DNA from: an uncultured Bacteroidales bacterium
Lineage (GTDB): Bacteria; Bacteroidota; Bacteroidia; Bacteroidales; Paludibacteraceae
DNA: 64,000 nucleotides
NCBI GenBank assembly: GCA_900316005.1
Contig: ONBH01000013.1
Span: 1-64,000 of the forward strand
Reading direction: 5' to 3'
This document shows positions 42,896-51,180 of the stretch, one piece after another (positions within the stretch are counted from its first letter, which is position 1; each line of letters opens with the position of its first letter). The translations under genes were made by a program, and so were the position numbers. The notes under the pieces were generated by a model. The model was given only the letters and a program-made list of their open reading frames with translations, did not search any database and was not told where the DNA came from.

Positions 42896-43930
42896 ATGAA
42901 AATATTGCTTATCTTCACCGGCGGAACCATCTCTATGGTCCGCAACCCGGCCACAGGCGCACTACGCCCGGCCGATATGCAAGCGTTTAAGGCTTTGGTC
43001 CCCGAGCTGGAGGCTGGGGAGGCTACGGTCGAAATGCTGAGTTTCGACCCGCTGATTGACTCCTCCGACGTACTACCCCGGAACTGGGCAAAGATGGCTG
43101 AAACGATCTATGCCAACTACGAGCGCTACGATGGCTTTGTGGTATTGCACGGCACGGATACGATGTCCTATTCGGCGTCAGCGGTTAGTTTCATGCTGCG
43201 CGACCTGGCCAAACCCGTCATCTTCACGGGCAGCCAACTGCCGGTCGGCGTGTTGCGCTCGGATGCCAAAGAGAACCTACTGACCGCCATCGAGATAGCC
43301 TCAGCTACCGACAAACAGGGGCGCGCCATGGTACCGGAGGTCTGCGTGTTCTTTGAGAACCACCTCTTCCGCGCCAACCGCACCACCAAGCAGAATGCGG
43401 AGCACTTTGAGGCTTTTGCCAGCCATAACTACCCCTCGCTGGCGAAAGCGGGCGTACATATCTTCTACCGCGAGCACCTCATTCACCATCCGGAGCAAGT
43501 CCTTCCGCTCCGTCTGTGCACCAAGACCGACCCGCATGTGGCCATCCTGAAGCTCTTCCCCGGCATTACCGAAGAAGTGGTGGCAGCTGTGCTCCATACA
43601 CCGGGGCTGCGCGGCGTAGTGCTGGAGACCTACGGTAGCGGCAATGCACCCTCGTTCGACTGGCTCTACAACCTGCTCAAGGATGCTATCGACCGCGGTA
43701 TCATCATTGTGGATAAGACCCAATGTTCTGCCGGGCGCGTAGAGATGGGCCGCTACGAGGTATCCCTGCCGCTAATGAAGGCCGGCGTACTCTCCGGCTA
43801 CGACATCACCACCGAGGCGTTGCTCGCCAAGATGATGTGCCTATTCGGCGAATACGAACATGACAACGATACCATCCGCCGACTGCTCGACACATCCCTC
43901 GCCGGAGAAATAACAAAGTCAAACGACTAA
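42896..43930 (+). CDS. ansA: Type I L-asparaginase
   Basis: From the ATG at 42896, downstream of the promoter, the protein has 344 residues. The first catalytic Thr is in IFTGGTISMV near residue 10, and the second in VVLHGTDTMSYSASA. LEAGEATVEMLSF and VILKLFPGIT-like IAILKLFPGI (here VAILKLFPGI) fit the cytosolic type I enzyme. It hydrolyses asparagine to aspartate and ammonia. It heads an operon with an aminoacyl-histidine dipeptidase and an M13 peptidase, suggesting amino-acid catabolism. The C-terminal TKSND and stop are encoded by a heptamer-type repeat (AACGACT). Confidence 0.92.
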   Translation: MKILLIFTGGTISMVRNPATGALRPADMQAFKALVPELEAGEATVEMLSFDPLIDSSDVLPRNWAKMAETIYANYERYDGFVVLHGTDTMSYSASAVSFMLRDLAKPVIFTGSQLPVGVLRSDAKENLLTAIEIASATDKQGRAMVPEVCVFFENHLFRANRTTKQNAEHFEAFASHNYPSLAKAGVHIFYREHLIHHPEQVLPLRLCTKTDPHVAILKLFPGITEEVVAAVLHTPGLRGVVLETYGSGNAPSFDWLYNLLKDAIDRGIIIVDKTQCSAGRVEMGRYEVSLPLMKAGVLSGYDITTEALLAKMMCLFGEYEHDNDTIRRLLDTSLAGEITKSND

Positions 43931-43935
43931 CGACT
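43922..43935 (+). repeat. AACGACT heptamer pair at the asparaginase stop
   Basis: Two tandem AACGACT units. The stop codon TAA (43928-43930) spans their junction. Confidence 0.7.
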
Positions 43936-43950
43936 AAAAAATACATCACT

Positions 43951-45396
43951 ATGAGAAACCAAGAACCCAAGGCATTGTGGAACAATTTCTACAGCCTTAC
44001 CCAAATCCCGCGTCCGTCGGGCAAGAAGAAAGAAATCAGCGACTTCCTGGCTAACTATGGCCGTTCGCTGGGTTTGGAAACCATCCAAGATGAGATTGGC
44101 AACGTCATCATCCGCAAACCCGCCTCGCCGGGTATGGAAGGCCATCCGGGCGTTATTCTGCAAGGACACATGGATATGGTGCCCCAGAAGAACAGCGACA
44201 AAGTCTTTGACTTTGAAAAAGACCCCATCTGCGCCTACGTAGAGGACAACGGCGAATGGGTAACAGCTGATGGTACGACGCTTGGCGCCGATAATGGTAT
44301 CGGCGTGGCTACAGCCATGACCATCCTGGCCGACAAGGAAGCCGTTCACCCTGCTCTGGAGGCCTTCTTCACCGTGGACGAAGAGACCGGTATGTACGGC
44401 GCTAACGACCTCAAGGGCGGCGTACTACAAGGCAAGACGCTACTGAACCTCGACTCCGAGAGTGAAGGCGAACTCTATATCGGCTGCGCCGGTGGTGTGG
44501 ATACCACGGCTAAGTTTGACTTCGAACCCGTCGAGGTAGAGGAAGGTGATATCGCGCTGAAGGTCGTACTCAAGGGCTGCAAAGGCGGTCACTCGGGCTG
44601 CGACATCCATCTGCAGCGCGCTAATGCCATCAAACTGCTGTTCCGCTTCCTCAAGACCGCTGTCTCGGAATACGAGGCACGACTGGTATGCGTACAGGGC
44701 GGCAGTCTGCGCAACGCCATCCCGCGCGAGGCTGAATGCGTCATCACCATCCCGCAGGAGGGCTACGACGATATGCAGCAACTCGTTGACGAATACGAAG
44801 ACCTCTTTATCCGCGAATACGACGGCGTCGAGGAAAATATCAGTTTAAGCATGCAAGAAGTGGAATGCCCCAAGACAGAGATGCCCGAAGATGTGCAAGA
44901 CTTCCTTATCCATGCCGTATGCGTATGCCCGCACGGCGTATATCGTATGATTCCCGAGATGCCTGATATCGTAGAGACCAGCAACAACCTCTCCACCATC
45001 GCCATGAACGGCAACAGCGTTACCGTACTCTGCCTGACACGCTCCAGCGTAGAGAGCCGCAAGGAAGAACTGAAGCAGATGATTCAGTCGGCCTTCTCAC
45101 TCGCCGGCGCCGATGTGCAGTTCTCGGGCGACTACCCGGGTTGGAAACCCAATGTACACAGCCATGTGCTGACCCTGATGCAGGATATCCACAAACGCCT
45201 CTTCGGCACCACCCCGCGCGTCGTGACCATCCACGCCGGACTGGAGTGCGGTATCATCGGCCGTAACTACCCGGGTATGGATATGATTTCGTTCGGTCCT
45301 ACCATCGAGCATCCCCATAGCCCCGACGAGCGCGTCAATATCGCCACGGTACAACGCTTCTACCGCTTCGTGCTGGAAACGCTAAAGGAACTCTAA
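43951..45396 (+). CDS. pepD: Aminoacyl-histidine dipeptidase (M20 family), second copy
   Basis: The protein has 481 residues. The same motifs as the gene at 2240-3688 are present: GHMDMVPQK, LGADNGIGVATAM, DEETGMYGA, GGHSGCD and AGLECGII. Unlike that copy it carries no repeat-derived segment before GGHSG. It follows asparaginase by 20 bp and precedes an M13 peptidase in an apparent peptide-degradation operon. The substrate is probably short His-containing or other dipeptides. Confidence 0.91.
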   Translation: MRNQEPKALWNNFYSLTQIPRPSGKKKEISDFLANYGRSLGLETIQDEIGNVIIRKPASPGMEGHPGVILQGHMDMVPQKNSDKVFDFEKDPICAYVEDNGEWVTADGTTLGADNGIGVATAMTILADKEAVHPALEAFFTVDEETGMYGANDLKGGVLQGKTLLNLDSESEGELYIGCAGGVDTTAKFDFEPVEVEEGDIALKVVLKGCKGGHSGCDIHLQRANAIKLLFRFLKTAVSEYEARLVCVQGGSLRNAIPREAECVITIPQEGYDDMQQLVDEYEDLFIREYDGVEENISLSMQEVECPKTEMPEDVQDFLIHAVCVCPHGVYRMIPEMPDIVETSNNLSTIAMNGNSVTVLCLTRSSVESRKEELKQMIQSAFSLAGADVQFSGDYPGWKPNVHSHVLTLMQDIHKRLFGTTPRVVTIHAGLECGIIGRNYPGMDMISFGPTIEHPHSPDERVNIATVQRFYRFVLETLKEL

Positions 45397-45432
45397 CCCT
45401 GAAAAAACATACCTTATAATAATGTATATAAT

Positions 45433-47451
45433 ATGCGAAAAGTTTTTATAATGATGGCAAGTATGGCACTTTTGATGACCGCTTGTAAGCAACAGGGTGA
45501 AACGATGGGTATTCGCCTCGAAAACCTGGACCAAACTGCTGTTCCGCAGAATGACTTCTACCAGTTTGCCTGCGGCGGATGGATGCAGAACAACCCCTTA
45601 CCGGGCGAATATAGCCGCTTTGGCTCGTTCGATAAATTAGGCCTGACGAACCTGGAACAGGTGAACGGACTGATTCAGGAACTGGGCAGCAAGACCTACG
45701 AAAAGGGTACCGTAGAACAGAAAATCAGCGACCTATACTCGCTGGCTATGGATACCGCCCGCAGGGATGCGGAGGGTTTTGAGCCCGTGAAGGCTACCTT
45801 GGGTGAAATAGAGGCTATTTCCGACCGCGCTCAACTGAGCGAAGTACTCGGCCGAGCCATGGATTTCGGTATCTGGGGTATGTATGTTGAGGCCGATGCC
45901 CTGAACAGCTCCATGAACATCCTCAACGAGTGCCAGGCCGGTTTTGCGCTGGGCGAGAAAGAGTATTACATTGACGATGACGAACACACTACCGCTATTC
46001 GCGAGGCATACAGAAAGCATATCGCACGTATGTTTGAACTCTTCGGCTATGAGAATCCCGCCGAGCGCGCCGAGACCGTTATGCGCATGGAGACACGTCT
46101 GGCAAAAGCTGCCAAGAACAATGTGGAACTGCGTGACCCCATTGCCAACTACAACAAGATGACCGTTGACGAGCTGCAGCAACTCGTGCCGCAGGTGGAT
46201 TGGAAAGTCTATTTTGACGCCATGAGCATCGAGCCGGGCGTACTGTCGGTGGGCCAGATAGCACACCTGCAGGAAGCCGGTAAGATGTTAGCTGACGAAC
46301 CGATTGATGACCTCAAGACCCTGTTTGCATGGCAGGTGATTGATGGTGCTGCTCCCTACCTGAGCACCGATATTTACATGGCTAACTTCGATTTCTACGG
46401 CCGCGTTCTTTCGGGTAAGGAAGAGCCCTCGCCGCTGTGGAAGCGCGCCGTGGGTATCGTCAATGGTACACTGGGCGAGGCTGTTGGCCAGATGTACGTC
46501 AAGAAATACTTCCCCGAGGAAAACAAACAGCGCATGCTGGCCCTGGTGAAGAACCTGCAAGCCGCTTTGGGCGACCGCATCCGCGGAACCGAATGGATGA
46601 GCGACGAGACCAAGGCAAAAGCCATCGAGAAACTCGAAGCCTTCACCATCAAGATCGGTTATCCCGACAAATGGCGCGACTACACGGACCTCAACATCGA
46701 CAAGGCTGACTCCTATTACGCCAACCTCCAGCGCTCGGCTAAGTTCGAACAGGCTTACAGCCTCTCGTTCCTGAACAAACCGGTGGACAAGGAGAAATGG
46801 TACATGACTCCGCAGACGGTGAATGCCTACTACAACCCCTCCAGCAACGAGATCTGCTTCCCCGCAGGTATTCTGCAATACCCCTTCTTTGACATGAATG
46901 CCGACGATGCCTTCAACTACGGCGCAATTGGTGTTGTCATCGGTCACGAGATGACGCACGGCTTCGATGACCAGGGTTGCCAGTTCGACAAGGACGGTAA
47001 CATGCTCAACTGGTGGACAGACGAAGACCGCGCACGCTTCCGCGAACGGACCAAGGTGATGGAAGAGGCCTTCAACCGCATCGAGGTAGCACCCGGCGTT
47101 CATGCTAATGGTGCCTTCACCTTAGGTGAGAATATCGCCGACCACGGCGGACTGCAGGTCAGCTACCTGGCGTTCACCAAGAACGAAGCCGCCAAGCCCG
47201 AGAACGAGCGTCTCAAAGAACGCGAGGGCTTCACGCCCGCACAGCGTTTCTTCCTGGCGTACGCGAATGTATGGGCAGGCAATATCCGTCCGGAGGAAAT
47301 CCTCCAGCGCACCAAGAGCGACCCCCACAGCCTCGGTCGCTGGCGCGTTAATGGCGCCCTGCCGCAGATCAACGCTTGGTATGAGGCATGGAACGTAACG
47401 GAAGAAAGCCCGCTCTTCATACCCGAAGACCAACGCGTCAAAATCTGGTAA
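45433..47451 (+). CDS. M13-family metallopeptidase lipoprotein (PepO/neprilysin-like)
   Basis: The protein has 672 residues. A lipoprotein signal ends in LLMTAC, with Cys18. The catalytic zinc site is VIGHEMTHGFDDQG, with the third ligand region ENIADHGGLQ. NAYYNPSSNEICFPAGILQ and the N-terminal DFYQFACGGWM are also diagnostic. It should cleave oligopeptides outside the inner membrane, supplying dipeptides to the neighbouring enzymes. The gene ends in a heptamer array and then an intrinsic terminator. Confidence 0.93.
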   Translation: MRKVFIMMASMALLMTACKQQGETMGIRLENLDQTAVPQNDFYQFACGGWMQNNPLPGEYSRFGSFDKLGLTNLEQVNGLIQELGSKTYEKGTVEQKISDLYSLAMDTARRDAEGFEPVKATLGEIEAISDRAQLSEVLGRAMDFGIWGMYVEADALNSSMNILNECQAGFALGEKEYYIDDDEHTTAIREAYRKHIARMFELFGYENPAERAETVMRMETRLAKAAKNNVELRDPIANYNKMTVDELQQLVPQVDWKVYFDAMSIEPGVLSVGQIAHLQEAGKMLADEPIDDLKTLFAWQVIDGAAPYLSTDIYMANFDFYGRVLSGKEEPSPLWKRAVGIVNGTLGEAVGQMYVKKYFPEENKQRMLALVKNLQAALGDRIRGTEWMSDETKAKAIEKLEAFTIKIGYPDKWRDYTDLNIDKADSYYANLQRSAKFEQAYSLSFLNKPVDKEKWYMTPQTVNAYYNPSSNEICFPAGILQYPFFDMNADDAFNYGAIGVVIGHEMTHGFDDQGCQFDKDGNMLNWWTDEDRARFRERTKVMEEAFNRIEVAPGVHANGAFTLGENIADHGGLQVSYLAFTKNEAAKPENERLKEREGFTPAQRFFLAYANVWAGNIRPEEILQRTKSDPHSLGRWRVNGALPQINAWYEAWNVTEESPLFIPEDQRVKIW

Positions 47452-47456
47452 AATCA

Positions 47457-47484
47457 ATTGACAATTGATAATTGATATTTGATA
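47457..47484 (+). repeat. ATTGATA heptamer array after the M13 gene
   Basis: Units ATTGACA, ATTGATA, ATTGATA, TTTGATA lie between the stop codon and the terminator. Confidence 0.85.
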
Positions 47485-47488
47485 TTTA

Positions 47489-47520
47489 GAAAGCCCCGAT
47501 TTTCATCGAGGCTTTCTTTT
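47489..47520. terminator. Intrinsic terminator between M13 and NlpC genes
   Basis: GAAAGCCCCGAT (47489-47500) pairs with ATCGAGGCTTTC (47505-47516) with one mismatch, and a T-run follows. It lies between convergent genes and may serve both. Confidence 0.8.
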
Positions 47521-47532
47521 ATCGAGATCTCT

Positions 47533-48231
47533 TCATCGCATCATCCTTCTGATCCCGGCAAGATGATGCGTATAGCTGCCGTCCGCCGTTCGGATACCCT
47601 GTGCATCGATGACATCGCGGCGCACCCAGCCGCTACAATGCCATACCTCATCCTTCGCAAGCAGAATGCCCACGTGGGATATTTTTCGGTTCTCGGTTCT
47701 CGGTTCTCGGTTATCGAATGCATGGTCGAAAAAGACGAGGTCACCGGCTTGTGCCTCCGGAAGCGAAGGAACAGGTGTCCCTTGCGTTATCTGCTCAGAG
47801 GCGTTGCGCAGCAACTGCACGCCGAACAACGAGAAGACGACCTGCGTCATGCCCGAGCAGTCCATCCCCCACTCGCTCTTGCCGCCCCATAGATACGGCG
47901 TATCGGCAAGAATAGAATAGATACGCAACAGATTATCGTGCGTGAAAGGTAGCGGTTCTGTCAATCGTATATCGCCCGTGAGCACCCGTTGACCATCAAC
48001 CATTGAACCCATCGTCAGTTTTGCCGGCACGCGGGGGCTTTCGCCCGTCAACTGCATCATCTTCCTATCCGCCCAGCCTTCCTGACAATCCCACTCGCTT
48101 CGCACACGCACCCATCGCTCCTGTGTATCCAGGAGCGTGCACGGCTCGCCGAAGAGAAGTTGGGTAGCCTGCTCGGCTCCCTCACGCGGCTCTTCGCGCA
48201 GCGGCACAACAGCTGCACAAGGGCTTACCAT
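47533..48231 (-). CDS. NlpC/P60 cysteine peptidase with SH3-like domain
   Basis: The protein has 232 residues. The N-terminal half looks like an SH3b domain (AVVPLREEPREGAEQATQLL, WVRVRSEWDCQEGW). The NlpC/P60 domain has the catalytic Cys in WGMDCSGMTQ and the catalytic His in ISHVGILLA. Between GDLVFFDHAFD and that His, a heptamer array inserts NREPRTENRK. No signal peptide is obvious from the ATG at 48231, which overlaps nadB by 7 bp. It probably cuts gamma-D-Glu-linked cell-wall peptides. Confidence 0.85.
   Translation of the reverse strand: MVSPCAAVVPLREEPREGAEQATQLLFGEPCTLLDTQERWVRVRSEWDCQEGWADRKMMQLTGESPRVPAKLTMGSMVDGQRVLTGDIRLTEPLPFTHDNLLRIYSILADTPYLWGGKSEWGMDCSGMTQVVFSLFGVQLLRNASEQITQGTPVPSLPEAQAGDLVFFDHAFDNREPRTENRKISHVGILLAKDEVWHCSGWVRRDVIDAQGIRTADGSYTHHLAGIRRMMR
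47687..47714 (+). repeat. In-frame CGGTTCT array inside the NlpC/P60 gene
   Basis: CGGTTCT three times and CGGTTAT once. On the coding strand it gives REPRTEN-type residues just before the catalytic His. Confidence 0.9.
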
Positions 48232-49826
48232 ACTTCCTCCTTGTTTGGTACGCCGCCGTGCGGATAATCAATAGTATAATGCAGACCGCGACTCTCCTTG
48301 CGCTCCAAGGCGTGACGCGTGATGAGGTAGCCTACGTTAATCATATTGCGCAACTCGCAAATCTCACGGGTAGCTTTGACGCGTTTGAAGAGGTCTTCCG
48401 TCTCCTCGTACAGGATATCCAGACGCTCCCAAGCACGATGCAGACGCAGATTGGAACGCACGATACCGACGTAGGTACTCATAATCTGCCCTACCTCGCG
48501 CATATCTTGCGATATGAGAACGTGTTCTTCGTTGGTCATGGTGCCTTCGTCATTCCAATCGGGAACGCGGTCGTTGAAGTCGTACTGCTCAATCATGCTC
48601 AAGCTGTGCCGCGCAGCCGCATCGGCATACACGACAGCCTCAATGAGCGAGTTGCTGGCCAGACGGTTGCCGCCATGCAAACCCGTACAACTGCATTCGC
48701 CTACGGCATACAGACGCCGTATCGTACTCTCGGCATCCAAGTTCACCTTGATACCGCCGCACATGTAATGCGCACAGGGCACAACGGGGATATAGTCCTT
48801 GGTGATATCGATGCCGATGGACATACATTTCTCGTAGATATTGGGGAAGTGATGACGTGTCTCTTCGGGGTCTTTGTGCGTCACATCCAGGCATACATGG
48901 TCCAGACCGTGAATCTTCATCTCGTTATCAATAGCACGTGCCACGATATCACGCGGAGCGAGGCTCAGACGAGCGTCGTATTTCTGCATGAACTCCTCTC
49001 CGTTAGGCAGACGCAGTATTCCTCCGTATCCGCGCATAGCCTCTGTGATGAGGTAGGCGGGGTGCGTCTCGCCCGGGTTAAAAAGAGCAGTCGGGTGGAA
49101 TTGTACAAACTCCATATCCTTAACCAATCCTTTGGCGCGATAGACCATGGCGATACCGTCACCGGTCGCGATCTCGGGATTGGTGGTCGTCTGATACACA
49201 GCACCCGTTCCGCCGGTTGCCATCAGCGTGATACGGCTCAGGTAGGTATCAATCTTGCCCGTCTCGGGATTGAGGATATAGGCGCCATAGCACTCCTTGT
49301 CGGGTGTGCGCCGCGTAACCAGGATTCCTAAGTGGTGCTGCGTAATAATCTCCACGGCAAAATGGTTCTCCAGCACATCGATAAAGGGATTGTTCCTGAC
49401 GGCTGCCATCAGACCGCGTTGTATCTCGCGACCGGTATCGTCTGCGTGGTGCAGGATGCGGAACTCCGAGTGACCGCCCTCGCGATGCAGGTCAAAGTCC
49501 CCTTCGGGTGTCTTGTCGAAATTGACACCCCAGTTTACCAACTCCTGAATCTGGGCGGGCGCATTCCTCACCACTTGTTCTACGGCCATCGGGTCGCTAA
49601 TCCAGTCGCCGGCCACCATCGTGTCGTGAATATGTTTCTCAAAGTCGTCCTTGAGAAGGTTAGTCACGGAGGCAATACCACCTTGAGCCTTGGCGGTATT
49701 AGCCTCATCCAGTGTTGTCTTGCAGCACAGAGCGATGCGGTATTTCTGTTTGCGTGCCACTTTGAGGGCAAAACTCATACCGGCTACACCGCCGCCAATA
49801 ATCAGAAAATCATATTTCTTTGTCAT
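48225..49826 (-). CDS. nadB: L-aspartate oxidase
   Basis: The protein has 533 residues. FAD-binding GGGVAGMSFALKVARK is near residue 12. EANTAKAQGGIASVT, HREGGHSEFRILHHADDTG and PCAHYMCGGIKV follow. These match the flavoenzyme that oxidises aspartate to iminoaspartate, the first step of NAD synthesis; fumarate may accept electrons in anaerobes. NadA and NadC are not in this window. The promoter at 49847-49878 lies 20 bp upstream of the ATG. Confidence 0.94.
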   Translation of the reverse strand: MTKKYDFLIIGGGVAGMSFALKVARKQKYRIALCCKTTLDEANTAKAQGGIASVTNLLKDDFEKHIHDTMVAGDWISDPMAVEQVVRNAPAQIQELVNWGVNFDKTPEGDFDLHREGGHSEFRILHHADDTGREIQRGLMAAVRNNPFIDVLENHFAVEIITQHHLGILVTRRTPDKECYGAYILNPETGKIDTYLSRITLMATGGTGAVYQTTTNPEIATGDGIAMVYRAKGLVKDMEFVQFHPTALFNPGETHPAYLITEAMRGYGGILRLPNGEEFMQKYDARLSLAPRDIVARAIDNEMKIHGLDHVCLDVTHKDPEETRHHFPNIYEKCMSIGIDITKDYIPVVPCAHYMCGGIKVNLDAESTIRRLYAVGECSCTGLHGGNRLASNSLIEAVVYADAAARHSLSMIEQYDFNDRVPDWNDEGTMTNEEHVLISQDMREVGQIMSTYVGIVRSNLRLHRAWERLDILYEETEDLFKRVKATREICELRNMINVGYLITRHALERKESRGLHYTIDYPHGGVPNKEEVW

Positions 49827-49846
49827 ACTATCTGCGTTTTAGCCTG

Positions 49847-49878
49847 CAAAGGTACTACAAAAAAAGCACATACGCAAA
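49847..49878 (-). promoter_or_regulatory. Promoter of nadB
   Basis: On the minus strand TTTG (49875-49878), a 20-bp spacer, and TACCTTTG (49847-49854). The block 49841-49910 is nearly identical to 58050-58119 (about 65 of 70 positions). Confidence 0.87.
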
Positions 49879-49957
49879 TTTTCAAGACCTTTTTTGCAGA
49901 AATAGAGTGAATACTCTATATTTTATCTGGCAAAATAGCGTGAATCCGATAACGTCA

Positions 49958-50971
49958 TTAATTATTCCGAATGCTATCAGGGTCAATGGACGATGTGGCT
50001 ATCTCTTCTGCCATTGTATTCATGGCGATACATTCAGCGCGCGTCACACGTTTCTTCTTGGGATCATAGGGCCATGGAGAGAGGATGAGCAACCTCCCGT
50101 CAGCCACAGCATCAAACAACGCATTAGAGGGTTTGAAATATTGCCCAAAACCATTATCGACGATATAAATAATGGCATGTTTCTCCTTTAAGAGCACATC
50201 CAATACTGCTTTTTCATGCTCGCTAATGAAAGGCGAGACCATGACAGTACCCTCTCTGGCTGCTATCACACAGCTGTTCTTATAGTCTTTGAGAGGCTGA
50301 ACATTACCATTCTGTTCGGCATCCTTTACCCACACGCTCCGCACATGCACAGGACAATACTTCTCCGCATGCAGCAGTTTAATATTGCCTATAGCGCTAT
50401 ATATGCGCCCACCTATTTCCACATTCTCTTGTACATAGAAATAGCCGGGTTTAAGACGCTTCGTCGCAAGGCGCTGCGGATTCATCTGCACATAGCGGAT
50501 CATGGATTGCAATTGACCTCGTCTGGACATCGGGCGGATAAATGGCTTCTCTGTAAAAATGGGATTGGCTTTGAGATAGTCTTCGTTAATTTGGTCTGAA
50601 TTTAATTCAGACGAAACGGACGAAGAGGATAAGCGACTGATTTTCTTGGCTCCTTGCCAAAAACCGCGTAATACCTCGTTAATGCTCTTCTTCATCGGGT
50701 GTCGCACATGAATAATCGCATGTATATGATCCGGCATCAGACAATATTGCAAAATCAGAATCTCCGGGTAGTATGTGTGAATATGTACCAATTCATCAAC
50801 AAGCCTATCTCCTAACTCTTTACGCGCCACATATGCTTGTTCGGGATCATTATTAGGGATAATCAAATCACCCAACAAAGGCATCCTACTTGGTACAACC
50901 ATCGTCACATGGTAGATACCTACCCCGCGCCATATACGCCCTGTTTGCCAATGCCATTTATTTTCGCTCAT
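49958..50971 (-). CDS. RAYT-like Y1 transposase with C-terminal Rossmann-like domain
   Basis: From the ATG at 50971 the protein has 337 residues. GIYHVTMVVPSRMPLLG and the HUH motif in CLMPDHIHAIIHVRHP identify an IS200-like Y1 (REP-associated tyrosine) transposase. The probable nucleophile Tyr is in MIRYVQMNPQRLATK. From about residue 245 there is an added domain (EGTVMVSPFISEHEKAVLDV, AIIYIVDNGFGQYFKP, LLILSPWPYD) that looks like a DprA/LOG-type nucleotide-binding Rossmann fold. It stands alone, with no terminal ends of an IS visible, as is usual for domesticated RAYTs. Domain assignment of the tail is by eye. Confidence 0.75.
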   Translation of the reverse strand: MSENKWHWQTGRIWRGVGIYHVTMVVPSRMPLLGDLIIPNNDPEQAYVARKELGDRLVDELVHIHTYYPEILILQYCLMPDHIHAIIHVRHPMKKSINEVLRGFWQGAKKISRLSSSSVSSELNSDQINEDYLKANPIFTEKPFIRPMSRRGQLQSMIRYVQMNPQRLATKRLKPGYFYVQENVEIGGRIYSAIGNIKLLHAEKYCPVHVRSVWVKDAEQNGNVQPLKDYKNSCVIAAREGTVMVSPFISEHEKAVLDVLLKEKHAIIYIVDNGFGQYFKPSNALFDAVADGRLLILSPWPYDPKKKRVTRAECIAMNTMAEEIATSSIDPDSIRNN

Positions 50972-50993
50972 ACCCCTATGCCGATTCAGTCTG

Positions 50994-51025
50994 CAAAGGT
51001 ACGACTTTTTTCTCACATATGCAAA
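50994..51025 (-). promoter_or_regulatory. Promoter of the RAYT-like gene
   Basis: On the minus strand TTTG (51022-51025), a 20-bp spacer, and TACCTTTG (50994-51001). The -33 box is the end of the hairpin T-tract at 51023-51053. Confidence 0.85.
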
Positions 51026-51053
51026 AAAAATCGCTTTTTCGAGCGATTTTTTT
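51023..51053. terminator. A/T-flanked hairpin abutting the RAYT promoter
   Basis: An A-tract, ATCGCT, a loop, AGCGAT and a T-tract. It is the third member of the hairpin-plus-promoter pattern seen at 251-309 and 21691-21752. Confidence 0.6.
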
Positions 51054-51075
51054 GTCGTTGGTCGTTCAATATTCG

Positions 51076-51112
51076 AAAAAAAGGAACGCAACGCCTCCCG
51101 GCGGCACGTTCC
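51076..51112 (-). terminator. Strong intrinsic terminator downstream of the large surface protein
   Basis: On the minus strand GGAACG and CGCC pair with GGCG and CGTTCC (51083-51112), followed by seven T (51076-51082). Confidence 0.85.
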
Positions 51113-51126
51113 CAACACAAATACAT

Positions 51127-51154
51127 AAAAACCTTCTGAAAAAACTTCGAAGGT
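51127..51154 (-). terminator. Second terminator-like hairpin after the large surface protein
   Basis: ACCTTC (51131-51136) and GAAGGT (51149-51154) pair. Four T follow directly on the minus strand (51127-51130). It lies 27 bp past the stop codon. Confidence 0.65.
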
Positions 51155-51180
51155 GTGTTGTGCCCCACGATGTATTTTGT

